From assembly GCF_014202435.1 (NCBI RefSeq), contig NZ_JACHGU010000001.1, positions 558,001 to 622,000 of the forward strand: 64,000 nucleotides of DNA. Direction: 5' to 3'. Each line of letters starts with the position of its first letter. Within the stretch, counting starts at the first letter, position 1. Position numbers and translations under genes: made by a program. Below, piece after piece: positions 63,735 to 64,000 of this stretch. This DNA comes from Pseudoxanthomonas broegbernensis (lineage in GTDB: Bacteria > Pseudomonadota > Gammaproteobacteria > Xanthomonadales > Xanthomonadaceae). The notes beneath the pieces were generated by a model that saw only the letters and a program-made list of their open reading frames with translations, was not told the DNA's origin and searched no databases.

Positions 63735-64000
63735 ATGGGTCTTCTGCTGGCGGAAGCGAGGCAATCGATCGTGCCGGGCACCGTGGCCGGCGGCTTGCGG
63801 GCAGTGGCCGTGCTCCGTCCCGGCAAGGGCGGGGATGCCTCCGCCCACGAGGTCGCGACCGTGCGGTTCGCCGCCGCGCGCATCGCCGCGCTGCTCGGGC
63901 TGGACTATGCGCAGGCCGGGCGGCGGGCCGCGGGCAATGGCGGCGAATGCTACTGGCTGCCCCTGTCCACGCTGTCGCGCGAGCAGGCGGCGGCGGCCGG
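63735..64000 (+). CDS. Hypothetical protein, cut by the window end
   Basis: An open frame from ATG 63735 runs 88 codons to the window end. GGGAGG lies 7 nt before the ATG. The visible part begins MGLLLAEARQSIVPGTVAGG and includes a RFAAARIAALLGLDYAQAGR helix and ECYWLPLSTLSREQA. No family recognised and the shadow frames are also open, so certainty is limited. The interval 63451-63734 upstream holds no other signal I can support. Confidence 0.45.
   Translation, partial: MGLLLAEARQSIVPGTVAGGLRAVAVLRPGKGGDASAHEVATVRFAAARIAALLGLDYAQAGRRAAGNGGECYWLPLSTLSREQAAAA

Overview
The window is a chromosomal segment of a very GC-rich gammaproteobacterium of the Lysobacterales (Xanthomonadaceae). I infer this from gene content and order: rpsB-tsf ... 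pyrH-frr-uppS-cdsA-dxr-rseP-bamA on one strand, and map-glnD-dapD-(ArsC/Spx-like)-dapE ... asnB on the other, with the xanthomonad-type 'pathogenicity-like' DUF2007 protein and dispersed TAGGAGCCGAC-type intergenic repeats. The genus cannot be fixed by eye (Luteimonas, Lysobacter and Pseudoxanthomonas are all possible). I found no tRNA, rRNA, CRISPR array, transposase or prophage gene.

Layout. 1-14.5 kb is housekeeping and envelope genes: the end of an AlkA-type DNA glycosylase, an M15 peptidase, a CPBP protease with a PH-like membrane partner, an SPFH / ribbon-helix-helix / DUF4177 operon behind a strong promoter that contains an operator-like palindrome, a lipoprotein nuclease/phosphatase, bpt, a five-EF-hand secreted protein, tesB, an AmpD-like amidase, rlmKL with an unusual in-frame insert, ispF and truD. 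14.7-26.8 kb is the translation / lipid / outer-membrane-biogenesis cluster (bamA back to rpsB), with a HDOD-GGDEF regulator between tsf and pyrH. 26.9-32.8 kb is a chaperone-usher fimbrial locus of the spore-coat-U type, placed between rpsB and map; its usher is frameshifted at a (CG)n tract. 33.1-44.9 kb holds map, glnD, the lysine/diaminopimelate genes, a beta-propeller GGDEF protein, asnB and an exported RidA-like protein. 45.0-57.9 kb is an accessory region: small secreted and membrane proteins of unknown function, then a LuxR-type response regulator, a sensor-less histidine kinase and a membrane Ser/Thr kinase with TPR repeats. 58.1-64 kb holds a bacterioferritin, parC, a glycine-zipper protein and an ABC1/UbiB-family kinase.

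Two signals stand out. First, asnB is preceded by what reads as a complete amino-acid attenuator. It has a promoter directly before a 32-codon leader peptide with seven Asn codons among codons 10-21. It also has a perfect 14-bp antiterminator pairing and a 10-bp terminator hairpin followed by a T tract. This would make asparagine synthetase controlled by Asn-tRNA charging. Second, three near-identical 20-bp palindromes (CATCCCGCA-NN-TGCGGGATG) lie 67-113 nt before the start codons of secreted-protein genes in the accessory region. One lies directly beside the LuxR-type regulator gene, which suggests a local regulon. Gene functions rest on recognised motifs and family knowledge; no database search was possible.
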